The notes beneath the pieces were generated by a model. It did no database searches and was not told the DNA's origin. It saw only the letters and a list, made by a program, of their open reading frames with translations. Position numbers and translations under genes: made by a program. From Tieghemiomyces parasiticus (taxonomy: Eukaryota; Kickxellomycota; Dimargaritomycetes; Dimargaritales; Dimargaritaceae), in the NCBI GenBank assembly GCA_027575765.1, contig JANBPT010000982.1, positions 1 to 17,269 on the forward strand: a stretch of DNA of 17,269 nt, read 5' to 3'. Within the stretch, counting starts at the first letter, position 1. Each line of letters begins with the position of its first letter. Shown here one piece after another: positions 9,020 through 16,926 of the stretch.

Positions 9020-9349
9020 ATGTATCACCCCTTCGTCCTTATCGTCTGCGTCCTGGTCCTTATCGGCTGTGCCAGCGCTGGAAAAGTTAAAACCACCGGC
9101 AACGTAATGACTATGAAAACTGCACCATCGTCGAAAGCACAAGTGTCTAGTAGAAGTACTCATGGTACTTTTATTATTGACACACCCAATACAATGAAGA
9201 ATAAGGAGCCAACAGTGCCTAAGCCGATACGGGGGGGGGGTTAGAAGGTACCGGAGTCTAGCAAAATGGCTGCTAGTACCTATATTAACCACACATCCGA
9301 TTCAATGAAGAATAAGGGGCAGCCTAGCGTCGTTAAGTCGGTGTCGTAA
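9020..9349 (+). pseudogene. Secreted small repeat protein, split by an in-frame TAG
   Basis: ATG 9020 opens a 74-codon frame whose first 20 residues form a textbook signal peptide: a hydrophobic core FVLIVCVLVLIG and an AxA site (CASA before GK). The mature part is Lys/Ser/Thr-rich. It ends at TAG 9242-9244, straight after a run of ten G. In the same frame the sequence goes on for 34 codons to TAA 9347-9349, and this tail repeats the first part: TPNTMKNKEPTVPKP is matched by TSDSMKNKGQPSVVKS. The DNA shares CAATGAAGAATAAGG in both units, about 112 bases apart. So the ancestral protein probably had two or more repeat units and the TAG shortens it. It may still be made as a 74-residue secreted peptide. 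Changing the G run by one base would not join the two parts. AATAAA follows at 9456. Confidence 0.5.
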
Positions 9350-9995
9350 TGCCCACGGACAACTTGGCCGGCCCCGTCGTTCTTTGTCCATTCAGAGGCG
9401 GAATGGTGATTTTACAATCATAATTTAACTCATCTTCTGCCAGAGTTTTGACCTCAATAAACCCGATGGATCATGTACTGAGTTTTTACTCTTGCTTGCA
9501 TGGATACGTATTAGTTTACAATAGTGAACAGGGATGTGGTACCGCACTCCAAAAATAACAAACTCGGGGGATGGAAAACCAAGAGAGCATATGGACCGCT
9601 CTTAGTGCTTAACCGTGGTTACCACGGTGCGCAGACCAGTGCTCTGCATGTGTGGTGTTTGGGGGTCGGAAAGGTAGGGTTCTAAGTTGTAACGCGGTGT
9701 TCGAAGTGGCAGGGAGCGGATGGATAGGCCTTGCGGGAAAAAGAGGGGTTGGGGGACATGGACATTTAAAAAGGGCGAGATGTTTGGCATCGAAAGGATA
9801 CCTTGAGTTGGCAAATAGTAGGCATATGATTTCAGCGAGTGTAATTGGGTACGGCGCAGAGAGGACAGTGGACGGATACTAAGAAAGTGGTATTATTATC
9901 CCTTTTCCCCTTATTAAATGTATTCCATTGTAGCGGTCTATAAAGGGATGAGGAATTACAAAGCTAGGAGGTGGCTGTGGTACTACTGGTAGGGG
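9350..9995. other. Purine-rich region without a supported gene
   Basis: The + strand is rich in G and A from about 9650 to 10350, so the - strand is C/T-rich. A - frame from 9892 to 9602 (up to the TAA at 9604-9602) is open and Pro-rich. It begins after an acceptor-like CTTTCTTAG and could be a second exon of the - strand ORF at 10430..9996, but no phase-matched good donor was found. AATAAA at 9456-9461 (+) fits the signal-peptide ORF. A 17-base odd palindrome lies at 9612-9628. Confidence 0.4.
9612..9628. repeat. 17-bp palindrome with a single central base
   Basis: ACCGTGGT, one T, then ACCACGGT: perfect 8-bp arms. This form suits a dimeric DNA-binding protein, although chance cannot be excluded at this length. 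It sits at the end of the open - strand frame described for this interval. Confidence 0.5.
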
Positions 9996-10430
9996 CTAGC
10001 GGGTGAGGGGGTCGTAGCGGGCTTTACTGGGGTATACGACGGGCATAGAGCAGTAAACAATAGGCATGACTAGGGATAAGGTGTGGGTAGGGTACGGACG
10101 ATCGAGGGCAGGTGGAATGGAATAGAGGGCGTGGAGAGCAATAGGACTTAGGGATGGAGACGGGGTGCTACGAAAGCCAGGCGCTATGTAGTGTAGGTTA
10201 GTAGACGGAGGAGGAGTCCTGGGGTCCAAGTTGATATAGTTAGCCGGACGGTTGCTATGCCGTGAGTCGGCAAAGTTGATGTGTGGCTCCGGCGGTTGCG
10301 TGGAAGCCCCTGCAACCTCTGACGGACGGCAGCTTAGAAGTTGCTGCGGTCCATGGCACTCGCGGTGTGAGTACTGCATGGGCATAGTGTGATGGGTCAT
10401 CATTGTCAGGTGGCTGGGGTTCGTGGGCAT
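9996..10430 (-). CDS. Hypothetical Pro/Ser/His-rich protein
   Basis: From ATG 10430 (G at -3) to the TAG at 9998-9996 the frame encodes 144 residues, with few acidic residues and many Pro, Ser, Thr, His and Tyr. Examples are DPRTPPPSTNLHY and STPSPSLSPIALH. It looks like a disordered region of a regulatory protein, not a folded enzyme. A TATATAAT lies on the same strand at 10542-10535, 105 bases upstream of the ATG, and a TGACTCA (Gcn4/AP-1 type) at 10605-10611. The strand is pyrimidine-rich over the whole area, which by itself favours long Pro/Ser frames, so this may not be a gene. No family recognised. Confidence 0.33.
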   Translation of the reverse strand: MPTNPSHLTMMTHHTMPMQYSHRECHGPQQLLSCRPSEVAGASTQPPEPHINFADSRHSNRPANYINLDPRTPPPSTNLHYIAPGFRSTPSPSLSPIALHALYSIPPALDRPYPTHTLSLVMPIVYCSMPVVYPSKARYDPLTR

Positions 10431-11530
10431 CGCAGCAGCTAAAGAGCCTGGTTTATTGATAACGCTATAGTGAAGAATATATGAGGCGTCAAACGTGAGG
10501 ATGGAGTATATTGGAGAGGCCAGAGGCGCTACTTATTATATACAATGCAATGGTAGTGTGGTGCTGGGAGGGAGAGCGTCTTCTCCACCCATCCCAACCC
10601 CTCCTGACTCAGGTGGTCCTGGGCTGAGGGCCATGGTAGTATGACCAACAGACGTTAAGGGTACACCAGGCCTGACTGCTCAACCTCTCCGGATCCTTTT
10701 TCACTCCTCTAGCTACATTTGCTAATCTCATCATCCACTAGGGCTTACTCGGATCCATCCATATGCTCATTTTCATATACTTTCTCTTTCAGATTCAGGC
10801 ATATGAAACCCTCATGTTCAGTCCCTTCAACATGACCGCCTCATTGGTGAGAAGGTCAGTGCTGCAACTCCGATCTGTAGTTAATGTGAGAAGGGAAATA
10901 GTGGAGAGGAAAGAAGCAGGTTGTAGTGAATATAATGGATTGATTAGTGACCATGGCCACTATGCAAGAAAGAGTTAGGACTAAAAGGAAACTGTACTGC
11001 GGTTGCCCAAAACGACCTCACATCACAGTGCACTAAGAGGTGGCCACCCAACGACCTCACCGTACCTCCGACCAGTCACTCATGCGCCCGCCGAAAACAA
11101 TGGCTAATTTCACCACCTCTGCGTCTTACCACAACCATCTAGGCCACCTCTCCTTTTCGAACGACACTTGCCACACTTCCCTACAATTTCATTATTCTCT
11201 AAACCAGCACTATACCAACAAGGCCAAGTCACAGGCTTCTGCCTTACATAAGGCACCAGGTTTGTACCAATAAAGGCCAACTAAAACACCTTTTCTATTG
11301 ATATTCTTGGATTACAATTACACCTACCACACGTCGTATTATCACCTGCCAACAGATTACTACCCATTCCTTGTAGTGGTTTATTAATGTGTGTCTCGTT
11401 TATCACATCAATTACTTCAGCTAGGGTACCTGTGAATTATTATCCTGCCACTGGAACCAATCACTACTCCTATGCATTTACTCCCATCCACTACAATGGC
11501 CTTTCACTACCCTTCACGTTGTATGACCCA

Positions 11531-11568
11531 GAATGATCAGTATCCACTGCCATGGATACTGATCATTC
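11531..11568. repeat. Perfect 16-bp inverted repeat with a 6-base loop
   Basis: GAATGATCAGTATCCA (11531-11546) and TGGATACTGATCATTC (11553-11568) are exact reverse complements, separated by CTGCCA. As RNA or extruded DNA this would fold into a stable hairpin. It lies 286 bases beyond the stop of the - strand gene at 11855, inside the CpG-poor segment, and in no convincing ORF. It could be a miniature element relic, a replication or transcription pause, or a small-RNA precursor. Confidence 0.85.
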
Positions 11569-11801
11569 CCATAACCTATAGTCGCATAACTGATTGGCAA
11601 GGGCCTATAATGACCTTGCCATTTTGCCATATATACAATGTCATCATACCTTTGGATAAGGAGCAGTACCAACAGCTACAATTATATTGAATTATGTATG
11701 CAATCAAATAATCCACTCAACAGCATATACTATGCACTTTTTTAGTTTCAGACAAATGGAATGAGGTACTAAATTTGTCACTTAAATTAATTGTTATGTA
11801 T

Positions 11802-11807
11802 TTTATT
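11802..11807 (-). terminator. Poly(A) signal of the three-exon orphan gene
   Basis: AATAAA on the - strand lies 48 bases past the TAA at 11857-11855, in an A/T-rich tract. Position and orientation fit the 3' end of the spliced gene at 13132-11855. Confidence 0.5.
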
Positions 11808-11854
11808 ATCATATAAATATGTTTCAAAAATAGTAATACACTATATACACAGAT

Positions 11855-13132
11855 TTACACCCCAGCCTTTGCCAGGAAGTGCAGGGCATGGGCAATTGGG
11901 TCACTTAGGAGGATCTGGCCCTGCTGCCTGGCCAGCTCACTAAGGGCCTTGTGCATGGCACCCTGGTAGAAGTGCTGTAATCTCTCCCAGGAGTGACGGA
12001 CTTGCTTGGATGGGCAAGGGGTGTAGGCATAGGATATGCCACCAAACTGATGGAAGGCCTCAGGACAGACCAGGTACCCTTGGGGTGTATGGTTGGTGGC
12101 CTGGTTGTACCGGATGAGGTTCTGGTAACTCTCAATCACGGCCAACTCAAGTTTGGTATCCTTGACCCTCTGGGCAAGTTCCTTGCACCGGCCATTGTGG
12201 GTGTGGGGCTCCAGGGCCATCTCATCTACCAGGTCCATGTGCTTATTAAAGCACCGGTGAAACTCACTGGCCAGGTTGTCTGGAGTGACCTGTAGGCCCA
12301 ATTGGCACCAGAGGTTGTCCAGGGCAATGGCACCAGTTTCAGGCTCCTTGGTCTCCGTGACTCTAGGGTCCTCCAGCAAAGTTGACCCACTGGGAGTGGA
12401 GGCTACACTACATGGGGACAGTGGTTGGGGCACAGCCCCACTAGCCTTATTCCGGGGAACCAGGCAAATTGTGAAGGGGCTGTCTGCCTCCTGGCTAGCC
12501 AAGGCATGCTGGCTGATGTGCTGGAGGGTTGCCACAGCCTGGGGCTGCTGGAGAGCCCATCTATCAGCCTCCCTCTGGCAATGGTGGTTCTGTTTGGTGA
12601 GCACAATGACAGACAGGGAATGCAAGGCAAAGGTTAGCAGTTGGAATATAGTGAGGCTTTTGCCTATTCCTGATTAGGCCCTAGCAGACTGTATAAAGTG
12701 CACTTACCCAGATTGTCTGGATTGTGTCCCGAATTGCAATTTCTTCAGGTGTTAGCTGCCTCCCAGTAGTGACTGGTGGGGCAGGATTAATGGGCTGTGC
12801 AGGTGCTCTGCCCAATCTGGAGCCCTTACACCTATGGGTGGCTGGTGCTGGGTAGTAGATGTCAGCCATTGATTTCTCTGACAACTGCCTGTCAACATCA
12901 TTAATCATTTCAACTGACCAGCAACCTAAGAAACTACCAGCCTCCTTCAGAGCTGGGAAATTTGTGGGGTGTGACCATGCCAAAGGGGACATTGAAAAAT
13001 GGTTAAACAAGTCTGAACTTGGGTCAACTTTTTATCTTGACACCATGGTTGGCCAAAGAGGATAGCTCCGCTACAACGGTTTGCCATGGCTAAATACAAC
13101 TTACCATTCTTGACCCTAGTAAAAATACCCAT
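11855..13132 (-). CDS. Orphan protein of unknown function, three exons
   Basis: Three exons can be joined on the - strand: 13132-13105, 13012-12708 and 12589-11855, giving 355 residues. Intron 1 (92 nt) runs GTAAGT to TTCAG in phase 1. Intron 2 (118 nt) runs GTAAGT, CTAAC, then CAAACAG in phase 0. The ATG sits in an ideal ACCATGG context. A TATAAATA lies at 13352-13345 and an AATAAA at 11807-11802. I recognise no domain. Residues 1-60 read MGIFTRVKNDLFNHF and on; 75-95 are Pro-rich, with LTPEEIAIRDTIQTIW at the exon 2 end; 135-190 are Ser/Thr/Pro-rich. The last 150 residues are helical with many His, Gln, Leu and scattered Cys (for example QRVKDTKLELAVIESYQNL). No membrane segment or signal peptide is seen. 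The gene is CpG-poor (about 10 CpG in 1,278 bp by hand count), unlike PGS1 and BRX1. Retroelement or transposon accessory origin is possible. Confidence 0.62.
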
Positions 13133-13414
13133 GGTTAAATCTTCAGTTGGTTGGGGAGTGATGGCGTAGTTAATTGGGGGGATAAAAGAAATCAGATTGT
13201 TGAGGTGGAGTAGTCAAGTGTGGCTACTAAATGGTGACCAGATAATAGACTCTTAGTGCAATTGATTTGGAGGTGAATGGTGCTGTTTAAGATGAGTGGG
13301 GTTTAAATGTGTCTGATAGTAAAGTCCAGGGCACTGGTTCAGATATTTATACACCTGGCTACTCCTCCTCATTTCTCCAAGGGCAGTAGGGGAAGCCCAC
13401 GCAACCCCCATCCT
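13133..13414 (-). promoter_or_regulatory. Promoter region of the orphan gene, with a TATA box
   Basis: TATAAATA on the - strand at 13352-13345 lies 213 bases before the ATG at 13132. The interval between them is A/T-moderate, CpG-poor and without an ORF. No other core element is clear. Confidence 0.35.
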
Positions 13415-13816
13415 CTACTGGGTTTGGCCTAGAAGGCCCAGTATGCCTTCAATTGCCTTGGCTGCAGGTAATTTGCATGGTAAGATGCTGGTGGCTTCCA
13501 TCCCAACAAGTGGGGACTCTAAACAAGTCTTTTTGGCCGTCTGAAATGGCATGCATGATAAACTGTTTTCAAAAGATAATAATGCAGCAATGTTGAAATG
13601 ACCTACACTGCCACAGGATGGCATGGCCTGGGCTATGGTGATAGCTGTATCACGGCAAGTTATTGTGTGTAATATGCTACTGCAAGAGACAACCAGGGGG
13701 ACACTGGTTTTGGCACTATCTTGGAGATGCCAATAAAAAAAGCATGCAAGCCACGGGAATGTGGGACTGGCCAGTTGCACGCACACATGTTGTGCTCCCC
13801 TTGGTGCCCGCCCCAT
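13415..13816 (-). CDS. Possible orphan ORF upstream of the three-exon gene
   Basis: From ATG 13816 to TAG 13417-13415 the frame has 133 codons on the same strand as, and upstream of, the three-exon gene. Residues about 20-75 carry several Cys and alternating hydrophobics; the C-terminal third (for example KLPAAKAIEGILGLLGQTQ) is helix-prone. It is CpG-poor like its neighbour. An acceptor-like TTGTCTCTTGCAG falls inside it, so the true structure may be spliced. No family recognised. It could be an unconstrained open frame, since CpG-poor DNA lacks a full range of stops by chance. Confidence 0.25.
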   Translation of the reverse strand: MGRAPRGAQHVCVQLASPTFPWLACFFYWHLQDSAKTSVPLVVSCSSILHTITCRDTAITIAQAMPSCGSVGHFNIAALLSFENSLSCMPFQTAKKTCLESPLVGMEATSILPCKLPAAKAIEGILGLLGQTQ

Positions 13817-13865
13817 GGCAATTACCAATCTAGGGGTGCGGTGGGGGCCATGCGTATGTTAAGAT

Positions 13866-14645
13866 TTGCTGCTAGTGGCCTATGTCAATGTCCAAGCAAC
13901 CATGTATTCCGTATATTATTTTAGTTCTGGGAGAGCATGGCATGTAGCGCTGCCATCAGATGCAACAAATGGTCCGGGAGACTGTTTTTACCTTGATGTT
14001 TTGGAAGGCTATGCCTTATCTGAGCCAATGCCTGTGCATCCCACTGCCACCATCGTATCAAAAACAAAACCTAATGTTACTGATGAGCAATGCACTCCGT
14101 TGCCACTGCATAGGCGGTACTTCCTTTGGCAGTAAGCTACGTTCATTTCAGAGAATTTGAACTGTGGCCTAAATAGTCACCGGTTTCTTATGACCAGGGA
14201 GAAGTGGCGCTAGGTGTGACAGCACTGGTATTTGGTCGTCATGAGTTTCAGCTGCCAACAGTGGACGACCAATGGTCCACTCCTTCATGGTACCACCCTG
14301 TACCTCAGTTGGTCCTGGCAACAGTCGATTTGAACTAAATGAGAACCATCAAGTATTTAAATCAGTTGGCCAATTGCTAATGCTATGTGGTGAGCGCAGT
14401 GCATCCTCGGTGGTTGCTTTCATGCTACCAAGTAGCATGGAAAAGCCTACGATTGTTGTCTTACACAGCGCCCCTGGGATAGCGGGCAAGGGGAAAGTGG
14501 GGTTTCCCGTTTATTATCCCTATCTACACTCTAGTGGCCATGGAATGTAATGCGAGATAGAGGTAGTGTAGGTGATCCAAAAGAAAACAAAATTGAGTTG
14601 GCAGAACCGGAGGCCTTGGGCCTTGGTGCTGTAGATGAAACCTAG
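13866..14645 (+). pseudogene. Broken protein-like patches, possible decayed gene
   Basis: Protein-like stretches follow one another on the + strand but in changing frames. 13866-14135 ends at TAA (with segments such as CFYLDVLEGYALSEPMPVH); the same frame reads on past that stop to about 14213. A second, 14175-14340, holds GVTALVFGRHEFQLPTVDD and ends at TAA. A third, 14272-14550, contains QVFKSVGQLLMLCGERSAS. A fourth, 14550-14645, begins MRDRGSVGDPKENK. Each hand-over needs a one- or two-base shift. A single gene that has gathered frameshifts would give this picture. A gene with several very short introns is the alternative: a GTAAGC at 14132 is donor-like, but no acceptor restored the next frame. 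I do not recognise the family. Confidence 0.3.
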
Positions 14646-14926
14646 ACACATGCAAGGCAAAGGGCCAAATAACGAAGCCCATTTTGGCATTGGACCGTTC
14701 CTCACTTAATTTGCAATTTTACCTCTCCACCACGTCAGCTGTGGAAGCGCCCTCCCTCCCCGTGCCCAAATTTACCAATCGTAATGGGTGGGCCCCAGTT
14801 ATCAATTTTATAATGAGGGCCGCACGGCAGGTAATGTGTTGTATTTGGACTGACGTCCGCGCTAAGCGTGGCTCTGTCTTGCCACCTAACTCTCAACCAG
14901 ATAATACCTTTCTTACGGATCACTGC
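14646..14926. other. Flank of the mariner fossil
   Basis: The transposase N terminus should lie here if the copy was once full length, because a mariner helix-turn-helix precedes the SLEDEP block by roughly 60 residues. A frame is open from 14684 through 15016, but I see no clear helix-turn-helix signature in it. I found no terminal inverted repeat by eye. Confidence 0.3.
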
Positions 14927-15496
14927 TCCCTTGAAGACGAGCCCTGCCCTGGTCACCCCTCACACAATGCTGTCAAACTTCACGGGACCATTTTCCTGGG
15001 ACTGCTGGAAGAATAATCATTGACTGACGGCTGAACAACTCGCCCACGTCTATTGCGCTTCCCCTAGTGCCATGCACAATTCTCTGCGCAGAGACCCCGG
15101 GCGGCTCAATCATTTCAACCGCTGGTCCCCCCCTCCACACCCTCACCAATGACCAGCACCGCCAGTAGGTGCATTTTTCCACCGACTCCCAGGAGGAGTT
15201 CAGCAGGGCCGGTGGCTACTCGCGGGACTCCATTGTCACAGGGGACGAGACCTGGGTGTACCTTTATAATCCCCCCTGCTGGTTCTAGTTGCTGGAGGTG
15301 GTGCCCCAAATCTGGACAAAGGCACGTGGAAATTTGGACCGTGACCACCTGCGGTTTCACCATGATAATGCACCACCGCATTACACTGCAGCTACCTGTA
15401 CCTACATTTTCGGTGCCGGAGTCGAACTTATTTCAGCCCCTCCTTACATACCTGACATAGCCCCCTTGTGACTTCCGGCTACCCAAGGGTACCTGA
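14927..15496 (+). mobile_element. Degenerate mariner-type (Tc1/mariner, DD34D) transposase
   Basis: Mariner landmarks occur in order. SLEDEPCPGHPS at 14927 matches the linker after the paired HTH domains. LTNDQHRQ, then TAG at 15166, then VHFSTDSQ leads to SRDSIVTGDETWVYLYNP with the first catalytic Asp at 15244. After a TAG at 15286, HHDNAPPH follows with the second Asp at 15364. PPYIPDIAP is followed, after a one-base frameshift at about 15466, by CDFRLPK with the third Asp at 15470. The second and third Asp are then 34 residues apart, the mariner value. Only 39 residues separate the first two, against roughly 90 in intact mariners, so about 50 codons are missing. The SLEDEP block is in a different frame from the catalytic part. 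The copy is dead. Terminal repeats were not located. Confidence 0.8.
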
Positions 15497-16591
15497 TGTC
15501 GTCGCCGTGGCAATAGATTAACCAAGCCGGAGGCCGGTATATACGCCTGGTATCCATAGTTTTCCAAGTACCAGCTAAGTGACGTTAGGTCCGACTTTGA
15601 TAGTCAGTTAAGAAAGGGCCCATTGAGTGGGACTTAGTAAGGGCCATCATTGACTTTGAAGGTAACGTGGTGTGCTGACCAAAGGCTGCTTCCTCTGTAT
15701 TGCCGTCCATTGCCACCACGCTTTAATGCACTTACGATTACTACTCTGCTCCCCTCACTACGGTTATTATATTTACGGCCACTGGAGCGTCCCACTCCTG
15801 GCACATACACGGCCATGCAGACCTCGGATGGCTATGGCGCATGGGCGCTTAAATGTAACGTTCGGCCAGGCCGCACACTAGCTAACCAGCTACCTAACGA
15901 CTACTCCACTGCGCAAAGACCGATAACATCAGCCCAAGGCCCCTGGTCTCCGACTACCGCATCGTTTGGTAGTCGTAGCAATCCGCTACTCTCCACGTCC
16001 TTGTTTGATCCATTCTCACTCTCTACTCATCTTCATCCTACCACCATAGCTGCGTCGTCCCGGCTTGCATCCTTAAGCAAGGACCTGTATTGCAGCCTCG
16101 ACTGACTTCCACGACACCTTATCGGGCGTCATGCGTAGGCTTTATAGATTACCTGCACGTCCTTCAGCCTTTTTGATATCACCACTAGTCTCCGCCTTTT
16201 CGACCCAGCATATTCACTGCTCGTCAATGCCCTCATTTGATTCCTGTATTCCATCCCCTAGTGCTGGCCGTATAGTCCAACATTGCATGCCTTATTTACT
16301 CTCATTGGTGTCGTTCGTACCTTCCGTCATGCTCCCGAAGTTCATCAAACGGACGTTATCCACCGACCACCGTCCACTTGATACTTACTCGGTGGATTAA
16401 ATACTCCTATCTCCGTGCTGTTCATAGTATTATATCTGGAGAAAAGATGCGACCACTTCTCCAGGTGTGGCCTCCGCTGCTTGTGTCCATTACATTGAGC
16501 TTGGTTGAATCTTTAAGCTATCAATGACCCCACCTCCACTGCTGCGCCTAAGGAACGCTGTCATCAACTTCATGCCATATTAGATTAGAAG
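15497..16591. other. Region without a supported gene
   Basis: The mariner C terminus should extend about 60 residues past 15496 but is too altered to follow. Frames at 15650-16105 (from a TTG) and 16131-16400 (from an ATG, Ser/Pro/Leu-rich) are open but show no family features. A GCTAACCAG and a CTAAC lie near 15882-15900 without donors to match. I see no gene. Confidence 0.4.
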
Positions 16592-16926
16592 ATGAGACAT
16601 AAAGGTAGCACCAGGCGGTTCCACATGGCCGAACGGACGTCACCGGCTGATGTAAATAAGCGCGGGCGTTGCCATCGAGATGTAGAGGGATGCCACCTTT
16701 CAGCACGCCACATCGGCGGCGAAAATCGGCCGGCCTATCGGCAGCGGATGTCGGCCTGTCAGGTAAGAAGATGAAGGGAGAACAGTAATATGGCTAACAT
16801 TAGACATGTTGTTTTTGAATGCAGTTGTTCGATCCAACCACCAGAGGTACGCCATCCGACGCACCTATAGCGCCATCACCCAACGACCCAAAAACGACTG
16901 CAGCGCCACGACTCTGCTTTCCATAA
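16592..16926 (+). CDS. Possible small two-exon gene (90 aa)
   Basis: Exon 1 (16592-16762) and exon 2 (16825-16926) are separated by a 62-nt intron that has every fungal signal: GTAAGA donor, GGCTAACAT branch point (16792-16800) and TTTTTGAATGCAG acceptor. It is phase 0. Without splicing the frame stops 9 bases into the intron; with splicing it goes on 33 codons to TAA 16924-16926. The product is Arg/His-rich first (residues 12-57, with three Cys) and Pro/Thr/Asp-rich last (for example PIAPSPNDPKTTAAP). ATG 16592 has A at -3; an ATG 11 codons later (16625) is an alternative. No family recognised. A - strand frame, 17024..16800, covers exon 2 and is also protein-like, so the strand is not certain. 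Confidence 0.4.

Larger units (their letters stand above)
10431..11854. other. Intergenic region with promoter-like sites and a strong hairpin
   Basis: No gene is supported. Points of interest are TATATAAT (-) at 10542-10535, TGACTCA at 10605-10611, and a good acceptor-like TTTCTCTTTCAG near 10783-10794 without a matching gene. The word AACGACCTCA or ACGACCTCA occurs at 11011 and 11051. There is a 7-bp hairpin TGCCTTA/TAAGGCA at about 11240-11255 and a perfect 16-bp inverted repeat at 11531-11568. Short ORFs at 10763-10978, 11040-11273 and 11472-11690 lack any protein character. CpG becomes scarce from about 11.1 kb rightward. AATAAA on the - strand at 11807-11802 serves the next gene. Confidence 0.5.

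Noticed and set aside
10763..10978. 71-codon + strand ORF with a hydrophobic start resembling a signal peptide
   Set aside because: The hydrophobic start coincides with a pyrimidine-rich acceptor-like tract, there is no AxA site, and the remainder looks random.
11993..12677. Two long + strand ORFs (100 and 133 codons)
   Set aside because: They are antisense to the spliced - strand gene, which has the better splice and promoter evidence.
15650..16105. 151-codon + strand ORF downstream of the mariner fossil
   Set aside because: TTG start, no family features, Ser/Leu/Thr-rich composition as expected of a random frame; it does not continue the transposase.
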